Part shown: piece after piece, positions 1 through 9,016 of the stretch
Layout: each line of letters begins with the position of its first letter
How positions within the stretch are numbered: position 1 is the first letter of the stretch
Origin: Streptomyces sp. NBC_01217
Lineage (GTDB): Bacteria; Actinomycetota; Actinomycetes; Streptomycetales; Streptomycetaceae
NCBI RefSeq assembly: GCF_035994185.1
Contig: NZ_CP108538.1
Coordinates: 5,247,501-5,311,500, forward strand
DNA: 64,000 nucleotides
Direction: 5' to 3'
Made by a program: the position numbers and the translations under genes
The notes under the pieces: model-generated
Told to the model about the DNA's origin: nothing
Database searches by the model: none
What the model saw: the letters and a program-made list of their open reading frames with translations, nothing else

Positions 1-1311
1 CCCTGGATACCCGGGGGGCACGCGGATCAGGCCGCCCCGGCGGGCGGCCAGCCGTGGGGGCAGCCCTGGGGGCCGCAGGCGGCGCACCAGGACGCCTCGT
101 CCCAGCAACAGGCACATGGCCAGGGGGCGTACGGCCAGGAGCAGTACGGGCACGAGCAGTACGGACAGCCGACGCAGATGTACGGGCAGCCGCGGCAGCC
201 GCTGCCTCCCGTACAGCCCCGGCAGCCCCAGCAGTCCTACGCGCAGCCGCTGCCGCCCGAGGCCGTGCCCGGCATGGGCATGGGCGGGGACGCGGATGCC
301 ACGCAGTACATCGCGCCGGTGCCCGCCGGGCCCGCGCCGAGAGGTCTGCCGCCGGAGAGCCCCGCGGAGGCCACCCAGTTCCTCGCCCACGGAGCACCGC
401 AGGGGTACCAGCAGGGCGGTGACGCCGAGGCGACCCAGTACATCCCGCCGGTTCCCGGCGGCGCCCCGTACGGCATCAGGCCGGGGATGCCCGGCGACCG
501 GCAGCCGCCCGCCGAGTTCGACAACCTGTTCCGCAACGACGGGCCCGCGGGCGCCACCCAGCAGATGCCCCAGGTGCCCCGGACGCCCCGGTTCGACTCG
601 CAACCGCAGCCGCAGCAGCAGGCCCCGTACCAGCCAGTGAACGAGGGGCCGTACGGGCAGCCGGAGCAGCCGGTGCAGCGCAAGAAGCGGGCGCACGTCA
701 CGCTCATCGCGGCGGTCGTCGTCGGCTGCGCCGTCGTCGGCCTCGGCGCGGGTGCGCTGATGAGCGGTGGCGACGACAAGGGCGCGGACAACAAGGAGCC
801 GGTGGCGGCCGCCAGTTCACCCGCGGGTCAGCCCTCCACACAGGGCGCCGATGCGGCGAAGCCGCAGGCCGAGGCGCTCGACAAGCTGCTGGCGGACAGC
901 AACAACAGCCGTTCCGCGGTCATCGGGGCCGTGGAGAAGACCAAGAACTGCACGGACCTGGACCAGGCCAGGACCGATCTGCAGGGCGCCGCCCAGCAGC
1001 GCCGCGATCTGGTGACCCGGCTCCAGGAGCTGAACGTCGACAAGCTGCCGAACCACGCGCAGCTGACCGCCTCCCTCACCAAGGCCTGGCAGGCGTCCGC
1101 CGCCGCCGACGAGCACTACGCCGCGTGGGCGGGCCAGGCCAAGGACGGCAAGAAGGTCTGCAGGCACGGCAAGGCCCGTCCGACCGCCGAGATGCAGAAG
1201 GCCAGCGCGCAGAGCGTCGAGGCGAGCAAGGCGAAGCAGGAGGCGTCGGGGCTGTGGAACTCGATCGCCTCGAAGTACGGCCTGACGAAGCGCACGGCAA
1301 CCGACCTCTGA
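1..1311 (+). CDS. Pro/Gln-rich single-pass membrane protein (5' end outside window)
   Basis: The reading frame is open from the first base, so the N-terminus lies upstream and at least 436 residues are present. The first 230 residues are rich in Pro, Gln, Gly and Tyr and carry several imperfect repeats built around Ala-Thr-Gln (for example ATQYIAPVP and ATQYIPPVP). A basic stop-transfer stretch (KKR) precedes one membrane helix at about residues 232-254. The remaining C-terminal part, about 180 residues, is Ala/Lys-rich and probably extracellular, with a likely helical region containing two Cys. This fits the common Streptomyces design of a disordered cytoplasmic region plus one helix plus an outer domain. 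I recognise no named family. It converges with the lipoprotein gene downstream. Confidence 0.8.
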   Translation, partial: PWIPGGHADQAAPAGGQPWGQPWGPQAAHQDASSQQQAHGQGAYGQEQYGHEQYGQPTQMYGQPRQPLPPVQPRQPQQSYAQPLPPEAVPGMGMGGDADATQYIAPVPAGPAPRGLPPESPAEATQFLAHGAPQGYQQGGDAEATQYIPPVPGGAPYGIRPGMPGDRQPPAEFDNLFRNDGPAGATQQMPQVPRTPRFDSQPQPQQQAPYQPVNEGPYGQPEQPVQRKKRAHVTLIAAVVVGCAVVGLGAGALMSGGDDKGADNKEPVAAASSPAGQPSTQGADAAKPQAEALDKLLADSNNSRSAVIGAVEKTKNCTDLDQARTDLQGAAQQRRDLVTRLQELNVDKLPNHAQLTASLTKAWQASAAADEHYAAWAGQAKDGKKVCRHGKARPTAEMQKASAQSVEASKAKQEASGLWNSIASKYGLTKRTATDL

Positions 1312-1322
1312 CGGGCGTGGGC

Positions 1323-1380
1323 CCGGGGCTCCGCCCCCGAACCCCCGTTCCTCATTCGCCGGAGAGGCTTGATTTCGCCG
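1323..1380. repeat. Dispersed GGGGCTCCGCCCC intergenic element, copy 1
   Basis: This gene-free stretch begins CCGGGGCTCCGCCCC and ends with CGCCGGAGAGGCTTGA. A very similar stretch lies at 15496-15550, between an SDR gene and an acyl-CoA dehydrogenase gene. Such short GC-rich palindromic elements are common between Streptomyces genes. It may contribute to transcription termination. Confidence 0.6.
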
Positions 1381-1410
1381 GGTCCCCGGGGGTTCCTTCC
1401 CCGGGGACCC
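1380..1410. terminator. Bidirectional hairpin between convergent genes
   Basis: A perfect 12-bp inverted repeat (GGGTCCCCGGGG at 1380-1391, CCCCGGGGACCC at 1399-1410) encloses a 7-nt loop. It lies between two genes that converge, where a terminator serving both strands is expected. There is no U-tract, which is usual in Streptomyces. Confidence 0.75.
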
Positions 1411-1434
1411 GGGGACTCGGGGACTTGACGAACC

Positions 1435-2727
1435 TCAGCCCTTCGCGCTCGCGTTCGACAGTGTCCTCGTGACGTCCACGAACCCCTTCTTGTCCGCGAC
1501 GAGCCGCCCGTTGCGCACCACCTGGAACGTCACCTTGCCGTTGACGATCCGCGGATAGGCGGACGACCCCAGCATGTCCTTCAGGCGCCAGCGCAGCACC
1601 GGCGTGAGGCCGCCGGTGTCGACCTCGGTGCCTTGGTTGAGGGCGGAGACGAGTTTCCCGGCGGTGATCTCCGGGGCGTTGACCGCCTTCACGAGTTCGT
1701 TCAGCACGGTGTACGCGATCCACGTGGTCTGGACGCCCGTGTCGTCCGGGTCGATCCGGTTGTCGCCGAAGGCGTGCTTGCGGATCATTTCGCGCATCCG
1801 GTCCCAGCGGGTATTGCTCGAGTCCGGGTACCAGCCGGTGACGTAGGCCCCCTCGAACGGGCTGTTGCGGCCGCCGGTGCTGTCGATCAGCTGCTGCCCG
1901 ACGCTGCCGAGGACGGACGAGATCCGCACGTCCCCGTACGACGGTTCGAGACGGCGGAAGGAGTCGAAGAAGGTCTCCGTACGGTCCCCGAGCACGGCCG
2001 TCACGCAGCCGCCGCTCGATCCCGCCGCCTTGAGCGCCTGCCCGGCCGCCTTGTCGTACGAAGTGGCCGACTCCGCAGCACGGATGTCGGCGGGCTCGGG
2101 TGCGTCGGCCTCGGTGAGGCCGGTCTTCAGGAGCCAGGCCTGGCCGTCGCCGCCCAGGGTGTCGGGCCGCACCACGGACACCTTCTCGCAACTGCGGGCG
2201 AGCTGCCGGGCGTTGCCCGCGAGCAGCGCCGACTGGCCGCCGTTGACGGGGTAGGAGTCGTAGCTGCTGAACTCCTCCTCGGAGGCGCCGTAGCCGCCGA
2301 TGTAGGGGATTCCGGCGGTCTCCAGCGGCGCCATGAACGACGATCCGTGCCGGCTGTACGAGCCGACGACCGCGACCGCGTTCTCCTTGACGGCCATCCG
2401 GGCGCAGTTCCCCGCGCCGATCGAGGTGTCCGCCTCGTCACAGGTGACGACCCGCAGCTCGTGTCCGTCGAGCCCGCCGTTGCTGTTGGACCAGCGGGCG
2501 TACGCGCTCGCCATGGCGGTCACGCCCGACATGTTCAGCGCGTCGGGTCCGTCCTTGCCGCCCGGCGCCCACGTCACGACGGTGATGGGCTCCCTGGAGC
2601 CCCCCGAAGCCCCGGGGAGCGCACCACAGCCGGTGACCAGCAATGCCCCGACCGCCGCCGTACTTGTGAGGAGCTTGTAGGGACGGGGGGAGGTGAGGCG
2701 TCGCCATCCGGTCATGGGAATGAACAT
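1435..2727 (-). CDS. Solute-binding lipoprotein, periplasmic-binding fold (branched-chain amino acid ABC type)
   Basis: The 430-residue product starts MFIPMTGWRR; an internal ATG at 2715 is an alternative start. A signal peptide ends in a lipobox (LLVTGC), so it should be a lipid-anchored extracellular protein. The rest follows the LivJ-like pattern: an N-terminal lobe with NGGLDGHELRVVTCDEA, then MAPLETAGIPYIGG, and a second lobe with a hinge region near YVTGWYPDS. No permease or ATPase gene lies next to it, so it may be an orphan receptor or serve a transporter encoded elsewhere. The fold assignment is good; the ligand is unknown. Confidence 0.82.
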   Translation of the reverse strand: MFIPMTGWRRLTSPRPYKLLTSTAAVGALLVTGCGALPGASGGSREPITVVTWAPGGKDGPDALNMSGVTAMASAYARWSNSNGGLDGHELRVVTCDEADTSIGAGNCARMAVKENAVAVVGSYSRHGSSFMAPLETAGIPYIGGYGASEEEFSSYDSYPVNGGQSALLAGNARQLARSCEKVSVVRPDTLGGDGQAWLLKTGLTEADAPEPADIRAAESATSYDKAAGQALKAAGSSGGCVTAVLGDRTETFFDSFRRLEPSYGDVRISSVLGSVGQQLIDSTGGRNSPFEGAYVTGWYPDSSNTRWDRMREMIRKHAFGDNRIDPDDTGVQTTWIAYTVLNELVKAVNAPEITAGKLVSALNQGTEVDTGGLTPVLRWRLKDMLGSSAYPRIVNGKVTFQVVRNGRLVADKKGFVDVTRTLSNASAKG

Positions 2728-2838
2728 TTTCGCGTCCGGGGTAACGCCACTGTGTGCTCCGCACAACGCTCGGTGACATCCAAGAGAATTGCGGGGGCCG
2801 GTGCGGGAAGCCGGAAAGGGAACGTACGATCGACAACC

Positions 2839-3336
2839 GTGCAGCAAGGTTCGGAGAACTCTTCCCGTCGCGGCCGTCGCTCCTCCACCATGGGCGGCAT
2901 GCCGCTGAATGACATGCCTTGGTGGCGCTGGCGCAGCAACGTGCGCTCGGCGCTGCACATGCTCTCCGACCCCGCCTTCCATCACGAGTGCTGGCTGGCC
3001 GGCCGGGAAGGGTACGGCGACGTCACCGACGCCGTGTACCGCCTGGTCGAGGACACCTGGCTGGACAACTGGTCCGCCGAGAAGTACGTCGGGACGATCT
3101 TCCGCGACTCCGGCGAGTCGGCCCTCGTCGACGTCGCCGTGCTCCGGGTGCTGCGCATCATGCACCAGGTCGGCGCGGACGCCCCCGTGTCGGCGTATCT
3201 GGAGCACCACGGCTGGCCGGAGGCCGTACGGGCCGCCCGCGAGGCCCATGTGCTCCTCGCCGCCAACGACGGCGAGGATCCCGACACGCCGCCGCGGTCC
3301 CTGGATGTGCTCCGCATCATGACCAGGTCGGCCTGA
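2839..3336 (+). CDS. Conserved Streptomyces protein of unknown function, 165 aa
   Basis: The chosen start is GTG 2839, nine bases after a TACGAT box, which would suit a leaderless message. An in-frame ATG at 2890 (MGGMPLNDMPWWRWR) is a real alternative, because the residues before it are low-complexity. The body is rich in Trp and acidic residues, with the segments PWWRWRSNVRSALHML and VYRLVEDTWLDNWSAE, and is probably an all-helical cytoplasmic protein. It lies 28 nt before purU on the same strand. I cannot assign a function. Confidence 0.72.
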   Translation: MQQGSENSSRRGRRSSTMGGMPLNDMPWWRWRSNVRSALHMLSDPAFHHECWLAGREGYGDVTDAVYRLVEDTWLDNWSAEKYVGTIFRDSGESALVDVAVLRVLRIMHQVGADAPVSAYLEHHGWPEAVRAAREAHVLLAANDGEDPDTPPRSLDVLRIMTRSA

Positions 3337-3364
3337 TCGGGGTCCGATATGGCACGCTACGGGG

Positions 3365-4243
3365 ATGACCGAGCCGCAGCCTGCTGAGACCATCCCGGAG
3401 CAGTACGTCCTCACGCTCTCCTGCCCGGACAAAAAAGGCATCGTGCATGCCGTGTCGAGCTATCTCTTCATGACCGGCTGCAACATCGAGGACAGCCAGC
3501 AGTTCGGTGACCACGACACGGGTCTGTTCTTCATGCGCGTCCACTTCTCGGCGGACTCCCCGGTGACCGTGGAGAAGCTGCGGGCCAGCTTCGCCGCGAT
3601 CGGCGACTCCTTCCGGATGGAGTGGCAGATCCATCTCTCCTCGGAGCGCATGAGGGTCGTGCTGATGGTCAGCAAGTTCGGCCACTGCCTCAACGATCTC
3701 CTCTTCCGCGCCAGCATCGGGGCGCTGCCGGTCGACATCGCGGCCGTCGTCTCCAACCACACGGACTTCGCCGAGCTCGTCGCCTCCTACGACGTGCCCT
3801 TCCGGCACATCCCGGTGACCAAGGACAACAAGGCCGCCGCGGAGGCGGAACTGCTGGAGCTGGTCCGCGAGGAGGACGTCGAACTGGTCGTCCTCGCCCG
3901 CTACATGCAGGTCCTCTCGGACGATCTGTGCAAGCAGCTGAGCGGCCGGATCATCAACATCCACCACTCCTTCCTGCCGAGCTTCAAGGGCGCGAAGCCG
4001 TACCACCAGGCGCACGCGCGGGGTGTGAAGCTGATCGGCGCGACGGCGCACTATGTGACGGCCGACCTCGACGAGGGGCCGATCATCGAGCAGGAGGTCG
4101 AGCGGGTGGGCCACGGCGTCACGCCGGACCAGCTGGTCGCCATCGGCCGCGACGTGGAGTGCCAGGCGCTGGCGCGGGCGGTGAAGTGGCACGCGGAACG
4201 CCGCATCCTGCTCAACGGCCGCCGCACGGTGGTCTTCTCGTAG
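3365..4243 (+). CDS. purU: Formyltetrahydrofolate deformylase
   Basis: PurU hydrolyses 10-formyl-tetrahydrofolate to formate and tetrahydrofolate, balancing one-carbon pools and supplying formate for purine synthesis. The 292-residue product has the family's normal length and order. An N-terminal ACT regulatory domain (about 10-90, with LSCPDKKGIVHAVS) is followed by a formyltransferase fold. The family signatures KFGHCLNDLL, ARYMQVLS, NIHHSFLPSFKGAKPYHQA and GATAHYVTADLDEGPI are present, including the catalytic His and Asp. The ATG follows a short G-rich stretch. It sits just downstream of a conserved protein of unknown function. Confidence 0.95.
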   Translation: MTEPQPAETIPEQYVLTLSCPDKKGIVHAVSSYLFMTGCNIEDSQQFGDHDTGLFFMRVHFSADSPVTVEKLRASFAAIGDSFRMEWQIHLSSERMRVVLMVSKFGHCLNDLLFRASIGALPVDIAAVVSNHTDFAELVASYDVPFRHIPVTKDNKAAAEAELLELVREEDVELVVLARYMQVLSDDLCKQLSGRIINIHHSFLPSFKGAKPYHQAHARGVKLIGATAHYVTADLDEGPIIEQEVERVGHGVTPDQLVAIGRDVECQALARAVKWHAERRILLNGRRTVVFS

Positions 4244-4275
4244 GGGAGCCGGAGCCCGGAAGCCGGACCCCGCCG

Positions 4276-5598
4276 CTACAGCCGGCTCAGCGACGCCGCC
4301 GCGGACAGCACGTCACGGATCGCCTCGCGGTCGCCCTCCTGACCGGCCGCGGCCTCCACCGGCGGCACGTGCCCGGCCACCAGCCGGCAGAACTCGACGC
4401 CGTCCAGCGCGACCTGCGCCACCGCGTGCGCGGGCGAGCCGACCGCGGCCGGGGAGTCCAGCGGGATGTACCAGTCGCCGCCGCCCGAGCCCTCGATCTC
4501 CAGATGCAGCGAACGGCCCGGTGAACCGGCCGTCACCAGATGGTGGGCGGGCCCGGCCAGCCCCGACCTGCGGCGCTCGGCGAGAGCTGCGGGCAGGAGC
4601 CGGGCCGCCAGGTCGATCATCCGGTTGAGATGGGCGGGCGACGGCGCCTCGTACGGATAGTCCACCGCGTCCGCGATGTCGCCGCCGTGCACCCAGGTCT
4701 CGAAGGCCCGGTCCAGCAGCGAGTCATGCATCGGCAGGGCGAAGTCCCCGTACGAGACGGAGAGTTCGGCGACCCTGCGGCCTGCGAAGGACACCGTGCG
4801 GATGAGGGTGTGGCTCTGCTCGCGCCATGGCTCGCGGATCGCACGGGTGGGCGGACGCCGGGCGGCCGACCAGTACCTCTCCGTGCGCGCGGCGGGCGAG
4901 AGCGGCCAGTCGGCGCCCCGGCCGGTGACGCCGTCGCCGAGCGGTACGTCGATGCCGAGGGCGGTGCCCACCAGGCCGTCGACGGCCATGAGATGACCGA
5001 TGACGCCCGCGACCGTCGTCTTGCGGTTGACCCCCTGCTCGCCCTCGAACCACTTCAGCCGCACCGGGGCGTGCCACTCCGAGCCGCCGATGTCACGCAG
5101 CAGCGCATCGAGCCGAGCGGTCTCCGCGTCGTACGGGGCGGCCCAGTCCGGTACCGGGATGTCGGCCGGGCGGCGGCTCAGACAGGCGTCGATCACCCGG
5201 GAGCGCAGCGACGGATCGAGATCCAGGCTGCGGTCGGTCTGCAGCAGGCCGACCGCGTCGCGCAGCCGCAGGGCCTCCTCCGCACACGCGGCGCACTCGG
5301 TCAGGTGCGCCTCGACAGCCTCGGTCTCCTCCGCCGAGCAGGCGGCCAGGGCCCAGGCACCGAGGAGGGCCTTGAGGACGCGATGGGGCAGCACCGGGGC
5401 CGGTGCGGTGGGCGGGTCCGGTGGTGCCACGGCGGATTCCGGTTCGGTCGTCGTCGGTCGCGGGGCCGCGGGCAGGGGCAGGGCACCGAGGTCGAAGTCG
5501 TCCGCGGCGGCCCGGGGTCCGGGTATGCGCGGCGCGCCCCGCACATCGTCCTCTCGGCCGTCGTCCTCTCGGCCGTTCGCGTCGTCGTCACCGCTCAC
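4276..5598 (-). CDS. zf-HC2 zinc finger fused to a maleylpyruvate-isomerase/DinB-like domain; probable anti-sigma factor
   Basis: Starts with GTG 5598, whose bases overlap the TGA of the upstream sigma gene (GTGA), indicating translational coupling. The 440-residue product has a Pro/Ala-rich N-terminus of about 75 residues. A zinc-binding anti-sigma finger follows (EAHLTECAACAEE, an H-x3-C-x2-C pattern), at about residues 97-115. A long C-terminal region matches the mycothiol-dependent maleylpyruvate isomerase type (VAGVIGHLMAVDGLV, then RAFETWVHGGDIADAV). By analogy with other ECF pairs, the zinc finger should bind the adjacent sigma factor and the fused domain may sense a thiol or small ligand. 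That role is inference; the domains are clear. Confidence 0.85.
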   Translation of the reverse strand: MSGDDDANGREDDGREDDVRGAPRIPGPRAAADDFDLGALPLPAAPRPTTTEPESAVAPPDPPTAPAPVLPHRVLKALLGAWALAACSAEETEAVEAHLTECAACAEEALRLRDAVGLLQTDRSLDLDPSLRSRVIDACLSRRPADIPVPDWAAPYDAETARLDALLRDIGGSEWHAPVRLKWFEGEQGVNRKTTVAGVIGHLMAVDGLVGTALGIDVPLGDGVTGRGADWPLSPAARTERYWSAARRPPTRAIREPWREQSHTLIRTVSFAGRRVAELSVSYGDFALPMHDSLLDRAFETWVHGGDIADAVDYPYEAPSPAHLNRMIDLAARLLPAALAERRRSGLAGPAHHLVTAGSPGRSLHLEIEGSGGGDWYIPLDSPAAVGSPAHAVAQVALDGVEFCRLVAGHVPPVEAAAGQEGDREAIRDVLSAAASLSRL

Positions 5599-6164
5599 TG
5601 CGGCCGTCCGTATCCGGGCGGCGAGGACCCCTCCAGCGGGCGGGTGTGCGCGGTGGACAGCAGTTGCAGCCCGAGCCGCAACCGGCGGCGGGCCTCGTCC
5701 TCCGTGACCCCGAGGTCGGCCGCCGTCTGGCGGTAGTCCCTGCGCTGGATGTACGCGAGCTCCAGCGCGTCCCGCAGCGGGGCGGGCATGGACGCCACGA
5801 TGTAGTCGGCGCGTGCCGCGGCCGTGGCCCGGCGCACCCGCTCCTCCAGCTCGGCGGCCCCGGTCCCCTCGCCCGTACCGTCGTCCTCGCGCAGCCGCCG
5901 CACGGACTGGCGGTGCGTGAGCCGGGCCACCCAGGACCGCATCGAGCCCTGCTTGGGGTCGTACGCGTCCGGGTTCTCCCACACGTGGGCGAAGACCTCG
6001 CGGGTCACCAGGTCGGCGGCAGTCTCGTCGTCGAGCATCCGGTGGGCCTGGCTGTGCACGAGCGAGGCGAACCGGTCGTAGAGCTCGCCGAGAGCGGCCG
6101 CCTCACCGCGCGCCAGCCGCTGCTGCATCTTGCGGTCCCAGCGGGGTGGTGCGTTCTTCGCCAT
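5595..6164 (-). CDS. ECF-type RNA polymerase sigma factor
   Basis: The 189-residue protein starts at ATG 6164 behind a GGGGGT ribosome site. Region 2 spans about residues 20-85 (LGELYDRFASLVHSQAHRML, then VFAHVWENPDAYDPKQGS). Region 4 is at about 130-180, with a helix-turn-helix around DYRQTAADLGVTEDEARRR. The size and two-region layout are those of an extracytoplasmic-function sigma factor. It is translationally coupled to the zinc-finger protein downstream, its likely anti-sigma partner, and is divergent from a STAS-domain gene. The target promoters are unknown. Confidence 0.9.
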   Translation of the reverse strand: MAKNAPPRWDRKMQQRLARGEAAALGELYDRFASLVHSQAHRMLDDETAADLVTREVFAHVWENPDAYDPKQGSMRSWVARLTHRQSVRRLREDDGTGEGTGAAELEERVRRATAAARADYIVASMPAPLRDALELAYIQRRDYRQTAADLGVTEDEARRRLRLGLQLLSTAHTRPLEGSSPPGYGRPQ

Positions 6165-6374
6165 GCGACCCCCAGCCCTGTTCACCTCGTCACATCGAAT
6201 GTAGTCGGCGCCACCGATGATGCACGACCTTTGCGGCAAGTACGCCCCTGATGAGGCCCGGGATGATAGGGAATGCGCCACCCGGGTGTTTCATGGGTCC
6301 GTGGCGGGGGCAGCCGCGAGAAGGAACGGAAACTTCCGGATCGTCGGAATCCCCGGAACGAAAGGCCCAGGCGC

Positions 6375-6749
6375 GTGACACTCAACGTGGCCGAGACCGT
6401 GCAGGGCGACTGGACCGTGCTGCGCATACGTGGCGAACTGGATCTGATGACGTCGCCGGCCGTGCGCCAGTCCGTCCATGACGCGGTCGCCGTCGGCCGC
6501 CACGACGTCGTGCTCGATCTCTCCGAGGTTCTTTTCTGCGACTCCAGCGGCGTCGGCGTACTGGTCGCGGCCCGCCGTCTGATGCGCTCCTGCGGGGGCC
6601 GGCTGCGGCTGATCCTGCCCGCCCGCGGCGCGGAGGAGGGCTCCCACGTCAACCGGGTGCTCGCCGCCCTGGGCGTACGCCGTCTCTTCGACGTCTACCC
6701 CGACCGGTACGCGGCCGTCGACGACGAGGCCCGCCCGCTCTCGGCTTGA
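6375..6749 (+). CDS. STAS-domain anti-sigma factor antagonist
   Basis: The 124-residue product is essentially one STAS domain. It begins VTLNVAETVQGDWTVLRIRG, and LFCDSSGVGVLVAAR carries the conserved DSS motif whose serine is phosphorylated by RsbW/SpoIIAB-type kinases. Such proteins release a sigma factor by binding its anti-sigma kinase when unphosphorylated. Start GTG 6375 is preceded by GAAAGG about nine bases away. It is divergent from the ECF sigma gene. A candidate kinase partner (ATP-binding domain protein) lies at 12986-13495, but nothing in the sequence proves that pairing. Confidence 0.88.
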   Translation: MTLNVAETVQGDWTVLRIRGELDLMTSPAVRQSVHDAVAVGRHDVVLDLSEVLFCDSSGVGVLVAARRLMRSCGGRLRLILPARGAEEGSHVNRVLAALGVRRLFDVYPDRYAAVDDEARPLSA

Positions 6750-6828
6750 AGCCGTCCATGACCAGGTTGTAACACCGGTGGCGCGCGTAAGTGACACGTG
6801 ACGCCTGTCGGCGTCGTACGCTCCCCGC

Positions 6829-7350
6829 ATGGACAGCGCAGAGTATGAGCGCAAGATCGCCTTCCGCTTCGCCGCCTTCGACCAGGACGGCAACGGATAC
6901 ATCGATCGCGCGGATTTCAGTGCCGCCGCGGCCCGTCTGCTCGCCGAATTCGGTACGACGGCCCGCTGCGACAAGGGCCAGGCGCTCTACACCGGGGCCG
7001 AGGCATTCTGGCAGGGCATGGCGGGCATCGCCGACGTCGACGGGGACCAGCGCGTCACCCGTGAGGAGTTCGTGGGCGGGGCCGTGAAACGGCTGCGCGA
7101 CAACCCGGAGCGCTTCGCGGAGATCGCCCGCCCGTTCCTGCGCGCCGCGATCGCCGTGGCCGACAAGGACAACGAGGGCGCCGCCTCCGTACCCGCTGTG
7201 GAACGGGCGCTGAAGGTGCTGGGCGCGAACCCGGAGACGGCAGCCCTGGCGGCGCAGAACCTGGACGCGAACGGGGACGGCAGGGTGGCCGAGGCCGAGG
7301 CGGTGACGGCGTTCGCCGCCTACTTCACGGTGATCGCACCGGACGCGTAG
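6829..7350 (+). CDS. EF-hand calcium-binding protein, calerythrin-like
   Basis: The 173-residue product shows four EF-hand loops: DQDGNGYIDRAD, DVDGDQRVTREE, DKDNEGAASVPA and DANGDGRVAEAE. The third is degenerate, with Asn-Glu-Gly replacing the usual Asp-Gly positions, so probably three sites bind Ca2+. Length and spacing match actinobacterial calerythrins. There is no signal peptide, so it is cytoplasmic and likely a calcium buffer or sensor. A TACGCT box lies six bases before the ATG, suggesting a leaderless transcript. Confidence 0.9.
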   Translation: MDSAEYERKIAFRFAAFDQDGNGYIDRADFSAAAARLLAEFGTTARCDKGQALYTGAEAFWQGMAGIADVDGDQRVTREEFVGGAVKRLRDNPERFAEIARPFLRAAIAVADKDNEGAASVPAVERALKVLGANPETAALAAQNLDANGDGRVAEAEAVTAFAAYFTVIAPDA

Positions 7351-7410
7351 CGCCGGGTCCGTCCGGCGGCCGTTTCGCCCTCGATCGCCGGTCGGGCTCA
7401 AAAGACACCC

Positions 7411-9000
7411 TCAGTCGCCGGACGGACCGGGTGGTGCCGGCCGGCCGGGGGTGGAGAACCGCTCCCGCAGCCGGTATTTCAGCACCTTGCGCAGCGCCTC
7501 GTTGCGCGGCAGCTCCGTCACCACCTCCAACTGCTCCGGCAGCTTGTGCACGGACAGCCCCTCGGCCCGCAGATACCCGGTGATCTCATCCAGCGTCGGA
7601 ACAGCCGCCCCCGCCGGCTGTTCCACGACCGCGCAGACGCGCTCGCCGCGCTCCGGGTCCGGAAGCCCGATCACCGCGACGTCCCCGACGTCCGGGTGCC
7701 GGTGCAGCAGATCCTCTATCTCCTTGGCGGAGATGTTCTCGCCCTTGCGGATGATGACGTCCTTCAGCCGCCCGGTGAGCACCAGATGCCCGCTCGCCCC
7801 GACATGGCCGACGTCGCCGGTGATCAGGAACCCCTCTGCGTCGAAGACCGCCGCCGACGCCGCCGGGTCCAGATAACCCTTGCAGACGGCCTCCCCGCGG
7901 AGCCGTACCTCGCCGTCCGTGCCGTACGGCAGTGGTTTGCCGTCCTCGTCGGTGATCCGTATCTCCATGCCATCGGGCGGGCGCCCCTCCGTCCCGGCGA
8001 GGTGTTCCGCGGTGTCGTCGGGGGCGCCCATCGTGATCATGGGGACCTCGGTCATGCCGTAGCCGTGGGTGAGCTGGACGCCCATCTCCCGTACCACCGC
8101 GTGGTAGAGCTCCGCGGGCTTGGGCGCCCCGCCCCCCGCCAGCAGCCGCAGCGTGGGAACCACCTTGGCCGCCGGGTCCTTGCGCTGCTCGGCCAGGAAC
8201 ATCGAGTAGAACGCCGTGGACCCGCCCGCGACCGTCACCCCGTGGCGCCGGTAGCCCTCCAGCGCGTCCGGCATCGCGAAGTGCTCGAACAGGACGGCCG
8301 GGAACCCGTACAGCAGCAGCATCACCGCGTAGTCCACCCCGCCGACATGGGCGAACGGGAACGCCACCGAACCGATGTCGTCCGCCGACAGACGCAGCGC
8401 GTGGGCCAGACAGGAGCCCCCCGCGATCAGGCTGCGGTCGGTGTGCAGGACCCCTTTCGGGTCGGAGGTGGTGCCCGAGGTCCAGTAGATCCAGCGCACC
8501 GCGGTCCCGTCGGCGGGCGGCGGCGGCAGCACGGACGGATCGCCGTCAGGCAGCGACGCGTACGCCTCGAAGACCACCAGCGCACGCCCCGCCCCCGCCT
8601 CAGTCGCCAGCCGGTGCGCCATCGCCGTGTGGTCGAAGCCGCGCCAGACGCCGGGTACGGCGAAGAACCCGGCCTTCGACTCGCGCAGCGCGAACCCCAC
8701 CTCACGGTCCCGGTAGAACGGGATGACGGGCGACTGAACGGCCCCGATCCGGGTCAGCGCGAACGACAGCAGCACCGTTTCCAGCCGGGTCGGCAGCTGC
8801 CAGGCGACCACGCTGCCGGGGCGCACGCCCATCTCCCACAGCCCGGCCGCGACCCGCTCGCAGCGGCCGCGCAGCTCGCCGAACGTGAGCGTGCGGTCGT
8901 CCTGGATCAGGACGGGGCGGTCCGGTGTCAGGGCGGCCCGGCGGCCGATGAGCTCCCAGAAGGTGCCCGATGCGCCCAGCGCGTGTGCGGTCTCGTTCAC
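7411..9000 (-). CDS. AMP-forming acyl-CoA synthetase (FadD-like)
   Basis: A 529-residue member of the adenylate-forming ligases, which activate a carboxylic acid to its CoA thioester through an acyl-AMP. The P-loop-like motif YWTSGTTSDPKGVLHT, the GYGMTEVP motif, the hinge GDVGHVGASGHLVLTGRLKD and the C-terminal lysine region (PRNEALRKVLKYRLRERF) are intact. Best resemblance is to medium-chain or cyclohexanecarboxylate-CoA ligases; the substrate is not determined. It starts with GTG 9000. It is divergent from the amidohydrolase/acyl-CoA dehydrogenase operon, and the shared gap carries two copies of the CTGAC-N5-GTCAG palindrome. Confidence 0.88.
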   Translation of the reverse strand: MNETAHALGASGTFWELIGRRAALTPDRPVLIQDDRTLTFGELRGRCERVAAGLWEMGVRPGSVVAWQLPTRLETVLLSFALTRIGAVQSPVIPFYRDREVGFALRESKAGFFAVPGVWRGFDHTAMAHRLATEAGAGRALVVFEAYASLPDGDPSVLPPPPADGTAVRWIYWTSGTTSDPKGVLHTDRSLIAGGSCLAHALRLSADDIGSVAFPFAHVGGVDYAVMLLLYGFPAVLFEHFAMPDALEGYRRHGVTVAGGSTAFYSMFLAEQRKDPAAKVVPTLRLLAGGGAPKPAELYHAVVREMGVQLTHGYGMTEVPMITMGAPDDTAEHLAGTEGRPPDGMEIRITDEDGKPLPYGTDGEVRLRGEAVCKGYLDPAASAAVFDAEGFLITGDVGHVGASGHLVLTGRLKDVIIRKGENISAKEIEDLLHRHPDVGDVAVIGLPDPERGERVCAVVEQPAGAAVPTLDEITGYLRAEGLSVHKLPEQLEVVTELPRNEALRKVLKYRLRERFSTPGRPAPPGPSGD

Positions 9001-9016
9001 GGCGAACCCCTCACAG

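Noticed and set aside
1633..2838. Long plus-strand open frame leading into the gene at 2839
   Set aside because: This 5' part is antisense to the lipoprotein gene and lacks coding features; only the part from GTG 2839 resembles a conserved protein.
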